Below are positions 1 through 6,521 of a DNA stretch of 11,570 nt, piece after piece. The DNA is from Gemmatimonadota bacterium (lineage in GTDB: Bacteria > Gemmatimonadota > Gemmatimonadetes > Gemmatimonadales > GWC2-71-9): positions 1-11,570 of the forward strand of contig JAGGAG010000081.1 in NCBI GenBank assembly GCA_017889745.1. The letters are read 5' to 3'. The translations under genes and the position numbers were made by a program. Within the stretch, counting starts at the first letter, position 1, and each line of letters begins with the position of its first letter. A model generated the notes under the pieces. It saw nothing but the letters and a program-made list of their open reading frames with translations, made no database searches and was not told the origin of the DNA.

Positions 1-35
1 ACGAGCAGGACGACGGTCTGGAGCGTTCGGGTCAT
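1..35 (-). CDS. 5' end of an exported protein (partial)
   Basis: An ATG at 35-33 opens a minus-strand frame running off the window edge. Only eleven codons are visible, reading MTRTLQTVVLL. An early Arg followed by a hydrophobic run resembles the start of a signal peptide. It lies 30 bp downstream of the VanZ-family stop codon, so co-transcription is likely. No good Shine-Dalgarno site is visible before the ATG. The product cannot be identified from this fragment. Confidence 0.4.
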   Translation of the reverse strand, partial: MTRTLQTVVLL

Positions 36-65
36 GGGTTGAGAGCCGTGGGGCGAGGATCAGGG

Positions 66-1385
66 TTAGGGGTCGTGGGTCGTCACTCGTGAGTCGTCAG
101 CCGGGAAGGAACGACGACCGACCAGTGCGCCGAGAGTCAAGCCGCCGAGGAGGATCGCCCAGCCCAGGAGTGATTGCTCGGCGACGGCAAAGAGCCGCGG
201 CGTGATCAGCTGAGCGAGGATCGCCAGCGAAGAGACTGCGACCAGGACACCGGTATCACGCGACCGAGCCGCCCAGTAGGCAATCACGGCGAGCAGCACC
301 GCTGCCCAGAGGAACGCCTCGATTCTCCACAAGAGGCCCGGCTGTGGCGTGCGGGGCGCCATGACAGCCCACAGCAGTTCCGGGCCGATGCGGTAGTCGG
401 TGGCGAGAGCCTGGCCGTCGCGGGCGGCGGCGGCGCGCAGTATTCCTCGCGCCCGGGATACCTCGAGCGTCACCTCACGGCCGGACGGCACGTCGAAGGC
501 CGGGCCCAGATTGAAGCTCGGCGTGCGAAGCCGCGCGCGCGCCGCATTGATCCGGAACGACAGGAGTGCCCGGTGTCGCACGCGGTTGAGCATCATGACG
601 AGGCTGTTGTTCGCGTCACCCCCATCGTCCCTGAAATCGATGATGGTGACGACGTTTTCCCGCCACGCGATCGGTGGGCCGGGCCTCACCACCACGCGCA
701 GCGTGAACGAATCGCGGGCAAAACCCTGCTCCACCTCAAGCGGCAGCGATACCGGCGCGAGTCCGAGCGGGGTACCGCCGATGCTCGCCTGCACCGCATC
801 ACCGCTCAAGGCGGGTGCATCCGGCAGGTCCCCGGGAAACCGTCCGCGCCAATGGCCTGCGCCGGGATTCCCCTCCAAGGCCCAGGCACCAAAGGCCCAG
901 GCGCCGGCCCAGACGAGCACGGCGGCCAGGGCGAGCCGCGCGGCAGCGCGACGCCCCGGTCGCATCAGGGTTGGGGAATGCGGCGCCAGCGCCGCGCCCA
1001 GCGCCGCCCCGGCAGTGTTGGTGATCACGTCGCTCAGGCTCGCGTCGCGACCGGTAACCACGGTGTACTGCAGCGATTCCACCAGTACCGCGAGCCCGAA
1101 CGCGCCGAGCGCTGCCCAACCCGGCCGCACGCCAGCAAGGCCGAGTGCGAGGCCCAGGGGCAACAGCATGATGATGTTCTGGATGACGTCCTGCACACCC
1201 TGATCGCCGCAGACCAGGCAGGCAACCGGCGAGAGCGATGCCCGGTAGGCCTGCTCCGGCAGCGGCCAGAGGGTGGCGAGCAGGATGGCCACGACCATGA
1301 GTGCCGCGGCCTGGAGGGCGGATCGGCGGCTCACCCGGTACCGGGGGCCTGGGGCACGCCCTCTTGACGGCACGACCGGCCGCAC
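66..1385 (-). CDS. VanZ-family membrane protein with extracytoplasmic LamG-like domain
   Basis: The 439-residue product has a VanZ-like N-terminal half (about 22-136) with the family signatures DVIQNIIMLLPLG (66-78), ESLQ (103-106) and RDASLSDVITNTAGAALG (113-130), all in membrane helices. After another helix (about 148-170) comes a soluble, beta-rich stretch (about 175-345) that looks like a concanavalin/LamG-type jelly roll and should face outside. Three more helices follow (about 354-373, 378-396, 404-424). VanZ is named after a teicoplanin-resistance protein, but the family's biochemical role is unsettled and no resistance should be assumed. The GTG at 1385 is the longest start. A GTG at 1334 (MSRRSALQ...) is equally credible, and it would free the rho promoter-like -35 box from coding sequence. 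The last ten residues are encoded by a heptamer array at 72-99. Confidence 0.82.
   Translation of the reverse strand: MRPVVPSRGRAPGPRYRVSRRSALQAAALMVVAILLATLWPLPEQAYRASLSPVACLVCGDQGVQDVIQNIIMLLPLGLALGLAGVRPGWAALGAFGLAVLVESLQYTVVTGRDASLSDVITNTAGAALGAALAPHSPTLMRPGRRAAARLALAAVLVWAGAWAFGAWALEGNPGAGHWRGRFPGDLPDAPALSGDAVQASIGGTPLGLAPVSLPLEVEQGFARDSFTLRVVVRPGPPIAWRENVVTIIDFRDDGGDANNSLVMMLNRVRHRALLSFRINAARARLRTPSFNLGPAFDVPSGREVTLEVSRARGILRAAAARDGQALATDYRIGPELLWAVMAPRTPQPGLLWRIEAFLWAAVLLAVIAYWAARSRDTGVLVAVSSLAILAQLITPRLFAVAEQSLLGWAILLGGLTLGALVGRRSFPADDSRVTTHDP
72..99. repeat. Heptamer array, four units (GTCGTGR/GTCGTCA type)
   Basis: The units are GTCGTGG, GTCGTCA, CTCGTGA and GTCGTCA, in perfect 7-base register on the plus strand. 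In the minus-strand gene sense the array encodes the VanZ-family C terminus (DDSRVTTHD) and is followed at once by the TAA stop at 68-66. It holds TGA at 99-97 and 85-83 in the other two frames. The array therefore forms, with the real TAA, a stop in every frame. Confidence 0.75.
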
Positions 1386-1393
1386 CTTACGTT
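1364..1393 (+). promoter_or_regulatory. Candidate rho promoter
   Basis: TTGACG at 1364-1369 matches the sigma-70 -35 consensus at five of six bases. It is followed after 18 bp by TACGTT (1388-1393), a TAnnnT -10 element. Transcription would begin near 1400 and give a leader of about 165 nt before the rho GTG. The -35 overlaps the first codons of the divergent VanZ-family gene if that gene starts at 1385. The leader is long enough for autoregulation of rho, as known in E. coli, but nothing in the sequence proves it. Confidence 0.4.
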
Positions 1394-1565
1394 ATGCCCC
1401 ATCAAGCCCCGTATACATTTGCTCCCCCAGACAAGTCCGATGGCCGAGTGACGCCGTTCTGCGCCTGCCGCCATCAATTCTGACACGTTTCGCTGAACCT
1501 TTCCCCAACCCGCTGTTGCTGACCGCCGCGCCCTGCGGCGTCTCCGACCCGCTTGGAGTCCCTCC

Positions 1566-2813
<1,248 letters not shown>

Positions 2814-2824
2814 CCGGGCACGGC

Positions 2825-2852
2825 GTGAACAGCGAACGGTAAACAGTGAACG
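2825..2852. repeat. Heptamer array, four units, left arm of rho/ruvX hairpin
   Basis: The units are GTGAACA, GCGAACG, GTAAACA and GTGAACG, starting 12 bases after the rho TGA. Together with the reverse-oriented array at 2879-2906 it brackets the terminator hairpin. A mini-ORF GTG AAC AGC GAA CGG TAA (2825-2842) is present. Unlike at two other junctions, it is not overlapped by the upstream stop codon. Confidence 0.8.
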
Positions 2853-2876
2853 GGGGCTTCGGCCCCCGCTTTTCTT
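2851..2876 (+). terminator. Rho-independent terminator after rho
   Basis: A 7-bp stem (2851-2857 with 2862-2868, CGGGGGC/GCCCCCG) closes on a UUCG tetraloop with the C(UUCG)G context, one of the most stable RNA hairpins. It is followed by CTTTTCTT, a moderately T-rich tail. It should end most rho transcripts. No strong promoter is obvious between it and ruvX, so ruvX may depend on read-through or on a weak promoter. Confidence 0.85.
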
Positions 2877-2878
2877 CC

Positions 2879-2906
2879 CGTTTACCGTCAACCGTTTACC
2901 GTTCAC
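2879..2906. repeat. Heptamer array, four units, right arm of rho/ruvX hairpin
   Basis: The units are CGTTTAC, CGTCAAC, CGTTTAC and CGTTCAC. Read on the minus strand these are GTGAACG, GTAAACG, GTTGACG and GTAAACG, the same family as the left array. The outer GCGTGAAC (2823-2830) pairs perfectly with GTTCACGC (2901-2908), which directly abuts the ruvX ATG. The whole block 2823-2908 can fold as one long imperfect stem with several mismatches and wobble pairs. Confidence 0.8.
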
Positions 2907-2908
2907 GC

Positions 2909-3412
2909 ATGGATTCCCAGGCAATACCGTCTGCAGGCCGGGTTCTCGCCCTCGACTGGGGCGAGCGGCGGATCGGCATCGCCCTCAGCGATGAGCTGCA
3001 GCTCTTCTCGTCACCGCTGGCGACGGTGACGCGACGCGAAGGGAAGCGCTTCCCGATGCCGGCGCTGCTGGGTCACGTGGAGGCGCACCATCCGGTCGGC
3101 ATCGTGGTCGGGCTGCCGCTGACCCTCGAGGGAGATGAGGCCGAGGCCGCCGGGTTCGCGCGGCAGCTCGGCACGCTGATGGCACAGCGGGCCAACCTTC
3201 CCGTTACCTACTGGGACGAGCGCATGAGCACCGCGCGGGCGCTCCGGGCCATCCGGGAACAGGGAGGCAGCACGCGCGGCCGCAAGGAAGAGGTGGACGC
3301 CCTGGCGGCGAGCGTGCTCCTGCAGGGATTCCTGGACTCCCGGAGGGGCAGTGGCGATCGGCGGTCCAGCGATGGAAGCGCAAGCGGCGATGTCGGGGGG
3401 CGTGAGCGGTGA
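2909..3412 (+). CDS. ruvX: RuvX/YqgF, putative Holliday junction resolvase-like nuclease
   Basis: This 167-residue RNase H-fold protein belongs to the YqgF/RuvX family, linked to pre-16S rRNA 5'-end processing and to Holliday-junction resolution. Family marks are LALDWGERRIGIALSD (13-28, Asp16), VVGLPLTLEG (66-75), YWDERMSTARA (101-111, Glu104) and RKEEVDALAA (125-134, Asp130), giving the expected D/E/D acidic set. The ATG at 2909 places the first strand about 12 residues in, as usual. The frame is open back to a GTG at 2846 inside the terminator, which is rejected as a start. No Shine-Dalgarno sequence precedes the ATG. Residues after about 150 form a Gly/Ser/Arg-rich tail beyond the normal domain, and the tail and stop run into the heptamer array at 3402. 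Placement just before mltG is common in bacteria. Confidence 0.92.
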   Translation: MDSQAIPSAGRVLALDWGERRIGIALSDELQLFSSPLATVTRREGKRFPMPALLGHVEAHHPVGIVVGLPLTLEGDEAEAAGFARQLGTLMAQRANLPVTYWDERMSTARALRAIREQGGSTRGRKEEVDALAASVLLQGFLDSRRGSGDRRSSDGSASGDVGGRER

Positions 3413-3429
3413 GCGGTAAGCGGTGAGCG
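3402..3429. repeat. Heptamer array, four units, across the ruvX/mltG stop-start
   Basis: The units are GTGAGCG, GTGAGCG, GTAAGCG and GTGAGCG. The ruvX stop (TGA, 3410-3412) lies in unit 2 and the mltG start (GTG, 3423) opens unit 4. Between them the frame GTG AGC GGT AAG CGG TGA (3409-3426) forms a five-codon mini-ORF that overlaps the ruvX stop and the mltG start by four bases each. GGTGA in the array could also pair with the 16S rRNA 3' end, ten bases before the mltG start. Confidence 0.9.
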
Positions 3430-4427
3430 GGCCCAGGGGGGCGAGGCTCGCGCTTGGGGTGACGGTGCTCCTTGCCGCGTGCAGGGGCGCGCCAGGGCCC
3501 GTCGAGCAGGTCACGATTCCGCCGGGAAGCTCATTCGGCGTCGTCACTGATTCGCTGGCGGCGCATCACGTCATCGAGCACCCGAAGTGGTTCAAGCTGC
3601 TCGCACGCGTGCGCGGTCTTGACCGCTCGGTACGCGCGGGGGTGTACCAGCTTGCGCGGGGCTCCTCGGAGTGGGCAGTGATGGACGCGCTCAGGCGCGG
3701 CGACCAGCTGATGCTGCGCATCACGGTGCCGGAGGGACTGACGCTCAGCGAGATCGCGCCGATCGCGAAGCAGGCGCTGGACATCCCGATCGACTCGTTC
3801 ATGGCCGCGGCCAACGACCCGGTCGGCGCGTCTGCGTTCGTGGAAGGGGCCATGAGCTTCGAGGGGTTGCTGCTGCCGGAGACGTACCTCGTGCCCGCCG
3901 GCGTGAGCGCACGGGGACTGGTGCGCATCATGGCGCAGCAGGGACTGACCGCCTGGGATCCCGCCTGGAGCCCGCGGCTCGACAGCCTGGGCATGACGCG
4001 GCTGCACCTGCTGGCCCTGGCCTCGATCATCGAGGGGGAGGCCCGGGTGGACAGCGAGCGGCCGATCATCTCCGCGGTGTACTGGAACCGGATCAAGAAG
4101 GGCATGCCGCTGCAGGCCGACCCGACGGTGCAGTACGCCATCCTGATGGCCACCGGGTCGAGGAAGAACCGCCTGCTGCTCAAGGACTACTCGTTCCGCT
4201 CGCCCTACAACACTTACCTCAACCCCGGGTTGCCGCCGGGCCCGGTGAACTCACCGGGCCGCGCCAGCATCGAGGCCGCGCTGTACCCGGCGATGGTGCC
4301 GTACCTGTTCTTCGTGGCAGCGGGTGACGGGCACCACGTGTTCACGCGGACCTATGGCGAACACCTGCGGGCCATCGCGCGGATCCGGCGCGCCAGGGGA
4401 CCGACGATGGCGGACTCGGCGATGTAG
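3423..4427 (+). CDS. mltG: Endolytic murein transglycosylase MltG, probable lipoprotein form
   Basis: MltG (YceG family) cleaves nascent glycan strands at the cytoplasmic membrane and is thought to set peptidoglycan chain length. The catalytic segment LASIIEGEARVDSE carries Glu204, equivalent to E. coli Glu218, followed by YWNRIKKGMPLQADPTVQY. The family C-terminal block PYNTYLNPGLPPGPVNSPG, EAALYPA and LFFVAAGDGHHVF is intact. A LysM-like subdomain spans about 28-95. Length is 334 residues, close to the usual 340. The N terminus has a short signal peptide ending in a lipobox (LAAC, Cys20), so it is probably lipid-anchored rather than held by the usual membrane helix. That signal needs the GTG at 3423, which sits in the heptamer array 10 bases after the ruvX stop. 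This suggests translational coupling. Confidence 0.94.
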   Translation: MSGPRGARLALGVTVLLAACRGAPGPVEQVTIPPGSSFGVVTDSLAAHHVIEHPKWFKLLARVRGLDRSVRAGVYQLARGSSEWAVMDALRRGDQLMLRITVPEGLTLSEIAPIAKQALDIPIDSFMAAANDPVGASAFVEGAMSFEGLLLPETYLVPAGVSARGLVRIMAQQGLTAWDPAWSPRLDSLGMTRLHLLALASIIEGEARVDSERPIISAVYWNRIKKGMPLQADPTVQYAILMATGSRKNRLLLKDYSFRSPYNTYLNPGLPPGPVNSPGRASIEAALYPAMVPYLFFVAAGDGHHVFTRTYGEHLRAIARIRRARGPTMADSAM

Positions 4428-4451
4428 CGGTGATCGGCGGGCGGCAGGAAC

Positions 4452-5450
4452 TCAGGGCGGCGAGGCGGCAGAAGGCAGCGACAGCACCCACGACGCGATG
4501 TCGGCGATGACCTCCGACGCCACCCGCCCCGGGAGCTTGTATTCGGAGGGTGTCGACGCACCGGTTCCCGCCACGAACGGGTGATTCAGGAGGGGATAAA
4601 CCTTCACCGTGAGGGCGGGCATGGGGCCAACCCCGCGCTGCCACGCCTCCAGGTCGGCCACCGTCATCTGATAGTCCCTCCCTCCCTGCAGCACCAGCAT
4701 CGGCACCCGAACTTCCCTGCTCGCCGCGGGCATGTCATAGCTCATCAGGCTGTACCAGTAGGACGCGGGCGCCGAGGAAATCATCATCGGCGTCGCGGTG
4801 TCGGCAGCGGAGAGCGCCCTGAGTGCGGGGACAGCCGGCTCGAGAAACTGCCGCATGGCGCCGAGTCCGGCCGTGTCCGACGGTGGCAGGGCGGCGAGAT
4901 AGCGGATTTGCCGCTCGATGATGTCCGCGAAGGTGCTGGTGGTGGCTCCAGCCATGATGACGACACCGGCGAGCCGTGCATCCCTGGCCGCAATCCTTGG
5001 CATCATCATGCCACCCAGGCTGTGGCCCAGCGCCACGGAGCGGCCGGGATCGACTTCCGGCTGCGCGCGCAACTGTTCGAGCGCGAGGACGGCGTCGATC
5101 ACGATCTCGTCGTCCACGGTGTAACGCCGTCCGATGAAGTAGTAGGGCGCCGCGCGGGTGCGCTTCTCGTAACGCAACACCACCACGCCCTTCGACGCGA
5201 GGCCCCATGCCAGGTCCCGGAACGGCTTCGTGCCACCGATGGTCTCGTCGCGATCGTTCGGGCCCGAGCCATGCACCAGCACGACGCCGGGAAATGGCCC
5301 CGGTCCCTCCGGGAGGGTCAGCGTTCCCGGGAGCGCGGTGGGCTTCGTTCCGACCACGATCGGGCGTTCGACGAGGCCCCTGGGAAGCTGGGACTCCTGT
5401 GCCATGAGTGGCGAGGCGCCCAGAAGCAGGATGAGGCAGCGTACGGTCAT
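4452..5450 (-). CDS. Secreted alpha/beta hydrolase
   Basis: This 332-residue protein starts with a signal peptide (MTVRCLILLLGASPLMA, likely cut before Gln18). The alpha/beta-hydrolase core shows the oxyanion motif VHGSGPNDRDE (59-69), the nucleophile elbow GHSLGG (Ser144), GGRDYQ (Asp259) and LNHPF (His290), a complete Ser-Asp-His triad. A segment with two aromatic-rich helices (about 175-245) forms the cap. It resembles dienelactone-hydrolase or prolyl-oligopeptidase-like esterases; the substrate cannot be told from sequence. It follows thiE on the same strand with a 48-bp gap holding a heptamer array, so co-transcription is likely, but no functional link to thiamine synthesis is evident. 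Its 3' end converges on mltG with only 24 bp between, and no terminator hairpin was seen there. Confidence 0.87.
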   Translation of the reverse strand: MTVRCLILLLGASPLMAQESQLPRGLVERPIVVGTKPTALPGTLTLPEGPGPFPGVVLVHGSGPNDRDETIGGTKPFRDLAWGLASKGVVVLRYEKRTRAAPYYFIGRRYTVDDEIVIDAVLALEQLRAQPEVDPGRSVALGHSLGGMMMPRIAARDARLAGVVIMAGATTSTFADIIERQIRYLAALPPSDTAGLGAMRQFLEPAVPALRALSAADTATPMMISSAPASYWYSLMSYDMPAASREVRVPMLVLQGGRDYQMTVADLEAWQRGVGPMPALTVKVYPLLNHPFVAGTGASTPSEYKLPGRVASEVIADIASWVLSLPSAASPP

Positions 5451-5467
5451 CGATCCGCGGTGGGCTG

Positions 5468-5495
5468 TCGTCAGTGAGTTGGAGGTCGTGAGTCG
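5468..5495. repeat. Heptamer array, four units, between thiE and the hydrolase
   Basis: On the plus strand the units read TCGTCAG, TGAGTTG, GAGGTCG and TGAGTCG. It is more degenerate than the others but stays in 7-base register and is related to the array at 72-99. It begins four bases after the thiE stop (TAG, 5501-5499) in gene direction and ends 17 bases before the hydrolase ATG. Confidence 0.6.
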
Positions 5496-5498
5496 CGG

Positions 5499-6113
5499 CT
5501 ACAGTGCCCGGTAGCGGCGCGTTGCCGCGACCACATCGTCGGACCCGAGGATTCCGGAGACCACGGCCACTCCCGTGGCGCCAGCAGCCAGGGCGGGGGC
5601 GACGTCGTCGGGCCGGATGCCGCCGATCGCGACACAGGGCCGCGCGCCGGCGTAGCCCCTGAGGCGGGCAAAGCCCGCGGCGCCGAGCGCACTGCCGGCA
5701 TCGCGCTTGGTGCCGGTAAGAGCCCACGGCCCCACGCCCCAGTAGTCGGCCAGCGCCCCGTTCTCCAGTTCCGCTTCCAGCCCGACACTCGCTCCGATGA
5801 TGAAGCCCGGCGGCGCGATCCGGCGGGCCATGGCCACCGGCACGTCGTCGGGACCAAGGTGGACGCCGTGCGCGCCGATGGCGAGGGCCACGTCCACGCG
5901 GTCGTTGACGAGGACCGGGATGCGGACCGCCTGCAGCACCGCGCGCCCGAGCCGGGCCAGCTCCGCCGCGGTGACGTGCTTCATCCGGAGCTGCACGGAG
6001 GTGATGCCCCCCTGCTCCGCCGCCCGGATCAGGGCTACCAGGTCCCGGCCACCGAGGAGTGTGTCATCGGTGACGAGCATGAGCTGGAGTGCCTGCGCTA
6101 GATTAGTCGCCAT
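5499..6113 (-). CDS. thiE: Thiamine-phosphate synthase ThiE
   Basis: ThiE joins HMP-pyrophosphate to the thiazole phosphate, giving thiamine phosphate in the cytoplasm. The 204-residue TIM barrel shows VQLRMK (40-45), VNDRVDVALAIGAHGVHLGPDD (69-90, with the Mg2+/pyrophosphate Asp residues), IIGASVG (105-111), YWGVGPWALTGTK (124-136, phosphate-binding TxTK as TGTK), VAIGGI (161-166) and VVSGIL (184-189). Length is normal. The ATG at 6113 shares bases with the aroH ATG on the opposite strand. A second ATG at 6080 (MLVTDDT) would also leave a complete barrel and is a real alternative. No Shine-Dalgarno site is seen at either. No TPP riboswitch can fit, because the upstream bases are aroH coding sequence. 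Other thi genes are absent here. Confidence 0.93.
   Translation of the reverse strand: MATNLAQALQLMLVTDDTLLGGRDLVALIRAAEQGGITSVQLRMKHVTAAELARLGRAVLQAVRIPVLVNDRVDVALAIGAHGVHLGPDDVPVAMARRIAPPGFIIGASVGLEAELENGALADYWGVGPWALTGTKRDAGSALGAAGFARLRGYAGARPCVAIGGIRPDDVAPALAAGATGVAVVSGILGSDDVVAATRRYRAL
6099..6104 (+). promoter_or_regulatory. Candidate leaderless -10 element for aroH
   Basis: TAGATT fits the TAnnnT -10 pattern and ends 7 bases before the aroH ATG at 6112. Transcription would begin at or next to the A of the ATG, as in leaderless genes. No -35 is seen at the right distance. The absence of a Shine-Dalgarno sequence before aroH agrees with this. Confidence 0.35.
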
Positions 6114-6504
6114 GTCTGACCGCGAAAACTACCGACTGCAGGGCATCCGCGGCGCCACCACGGTGGCCGCGAACGAGGCCGCCCAGATCCTGGAGGCGAC
6201 CGACGAGCTGCTGCACCACCTCATCGAGAGCAATGGCCTCCAGCCCGATGACATCGTGAGCGGCATCTTCACCGTGACGAGCGATCTGGACGCGGCGTTC
6301 CCGGCGCGCGCGGCCGAGGAATACGGCTGGAACATCGTGGCGCTGCTGCACTCGACCGAGATCCCCGTGCCTGGCTCGCTGCCGCGGTGCATCCGGCTGC
6401 TGGTGCACGCGTATACGACGAGGCCGAGGTCGGAGATACGGCACGTCTACCTGAGGGACGCCGTAGGATTGCGACCCGACCGTGCCACACAGCGTGAACC
6501 GTGA
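6112..6504 (+). CDS. aroH: Chorismate mutase, AroH class
   Basis: This 130-residue protein is the trimeric AroH-type chorismate mutase (chorismate to prephenate; Phe/Tyr branch), as in Bacillus subtilis (127 residues). Visible active-site matches are GIRGATTV (Arg13 = Arg7), Glu83 (= Glu78) in HSTEIPVPGSLPRCIR, Arg95 (= Arg90) and IRHVYL (Tyr113 = Tyr108). The residue usually Cys75 is His80 here. The ATG at 6112 gives ten residues before GIRG, slightly longer than B. subtilis, and shares two bases with the thiE ATG of the opposite strand. A further in-frame ATG at 6079 would overlap thiE more and is less likely. The final residues (REP) and the TGA lie at or in the heptamer array that also starts rlmI. 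Confidence 0.94.
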   Translation: MSDRENYRLQGIRGATTVAANEAAQILEATDELLHHLIESNGLQPDDIVSGIFTVTSDLDAAFPARAAEEYGWNIVALLHSTEIPVPGSLPRCIRLLVHAYTTRPRSEIRHVYLRDAVGLRPDRATQREP

Positions 6505-6521
6505 ACGGTGAACGGTGAACG
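6494..6521. repeat. Heptamer array, four units, across the aroH/rlmI stop-start
   Basis: The units are GTGAACC, GTGAACG, GTGAACG and GTGAACG. The aroH TGA (6502-6504) is in unit 2 and the rlmI GTG (6515) opens unit 4. GTG AAC GGT GAA CGG TGA (6501-6518) is a mini-ORF overlapping both neighbours by four bases. The layout and spacing are identical to the array at 3402-3429. Confidence 0.92.

Noticed and set aside
174..1367. A 397-codon plus-strand frame opposite the VanZ-family gene
   Set aside because: The minus strand encodes clear membrane helices and VanZ motifs; the plus frame is Arg/Gln/His-rich shadow.
1411..1418. TATACA (1412-1417) as the rho -10, or GTATAC as a shared divergent -10
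   Set aside because: No -35 lies at 16-18 bp in either direction; the TTGACG/TACGTT pair upstream is better.
2846..2908. GTG at 2846 as an extended ruvX start (21 extra residues)
   Set aside because: It would translate through the terminator hairpin and the reverse array, and the RuvX fold begins normally from the ATG at 2909. It is curious that the fourth array unit is in frame here too, but that has a one-in-three chance.
4423..4443. A possible decayed heptamer array at the mltG end (TGTAGCG, GTGATCG, GCGGGCG)
   Set aside because: The register is there but the units share too few bases to separate from chance.
6114..6300. A TPP riboswitch before thiE
   Set aside because: This region is aroH coding sequence, and no thi-box-like conserved core was seen.
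2825..6521. CRISPR or phage attachment site as explanation for the repeats
   Set aside because: Units are 7 bp with no spacers, no cas genes, integrase or tRNA gene are present, and the arrays sit tightly at gene stops and starts.
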